DNA from: Treponema sp.
Lineage (GTDB): Bacteria; Spirochaetota; Spirochaetia; Treponematales; Breznakiellaceae
Reading direction: 5' to 3'
Length of the DNA: 12,533 nt
Assembly: GCA_031258265.1 (NCBI GenBank)
Contig: JAIRNB010000106.1
Location: forward strand, 1 to 12,533
The translations under genes were made by a program, and so were the position numbers. Below, piece by piece: positions 12,411 through 12,533 of this stretch. Numbering within the stretch: position 1 is the stretch's first letter; each line of letters opens with the position of its first letter. The notes under the pieces are model-generated. The model ran no database searches. It saw nothing but the letters and a program-made list of their open reading frames with translations, and was not told the DNA's origin.

Positions 12411-12533
12411 TTCTAAAAACCAAAAGACACCTGAGAAATTTACCTGGGGTCCTGCCGGCTGGGAAAAAGACGAGGCCCCTCCCCCTCCTTTTTCCCACCG
12501 CCACCCCATGTCACCTTTTCGGGGTGTCTTTTG
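12411..12533. other. Right-edge spacer with an 11-base inverted repeat; no convincing gene
   Basis: CAAAAGACACC (12421-12431) and GGTGTCTTTTG (12523-12533) are perfect complements 91 bases apart, the second ending exactly at the window edge. Nested next to the right arm, CACCCC (12502-12507) pairs with GGGGTG (12521-12526) and is followed by TCTTTT, which could be a plus-strand terminator. A 33-codon minus-strand frame (12408-12509) has no ribosome-binding site and low-complexity composition, so I do not call it a gene. Confidence 0.35.

Noticed and set aside
12408..12509. A 33-codon minus-strand frame starting at ATG 12509
   Set aside because: It has low-complexity Gly/Trp-rich composition and no clear Shine-Dalgarno, and it runs across an inverted repeat; more likely non-coding.

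Overview
The window looks like a chromosomal segment of a spirochaete, most likely a Treponema-type gut anaerobe. This is inferred from protein style (the GlgA variant, the two PaaK-type ligases with an ACT partner, the 7TM-DISM-type hybrid kinase) and the moderately GC-rich DNA. No 16S or other marker gene is present, so the assignment is an impression only. I see no CRISPR array, tRNA, rRNA, transposase or phage gene.

Layout, left to right. A minus-strand gene runs off the left edge and encodes the first ~52 residues of a protein resembling the family 9 carbohydrate-binding module. A plus-strand M81 (MlrC-like) metallopeptidase follows at 432-1925. A convergent spacer with strong hairpins separates it from a compact minus-strand operon, read right to left: phenylacetate-CoA ligase-type enzyme (4027-5328), tandem ACT-domain protein (3600-4016) and glycogen synthase GlgA (2092-3573). 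Divergent from that operon is a hybrid sensor kinase on the plus strand (5430-8057). A recognisable promoter, a cobalamin riboswitch (8105-8290) and a long leader then precede metE (8475-10745), the B12-independent methionine synthase. After a second convergent hairpin-rich spacer comes a second PaaK-type ligase on the minus strand (10860-12173). The right edge (12174-12533) has no convincing gene but is rich in inverted repeats.

How the genes fit together. The clearest circuit is B12 riboswitch to metE: when cobalamin is plentiful, the B12-independent enzyme is expected to be shut off. The two ligases with the ACT protein fit aryl-acid/aryl-CoA interconversion in anaerobic aromatic metabolism, with ACT as a probable amino-acid sensor. 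Co-transcription with glgA is unexplained. The kinase has its own receiver domain but no separate response regulator in view.

The least explained signal is a family of short hairpin elements that share the box GWGTCTGTCC (W = A or T) but have different, self-complementary stems. Four copies lie at about 174-236, 8419-8456, 12264-12299 and 12378-12408. Two sit in the probable 5' leaders of genes (CBM9-like and metE), and a third lies upstream of the second paaK in the same relative orientation. At the right edge two copies form the ends of a ~149-bp MITE-like unit bounded by TA dinucleotides.
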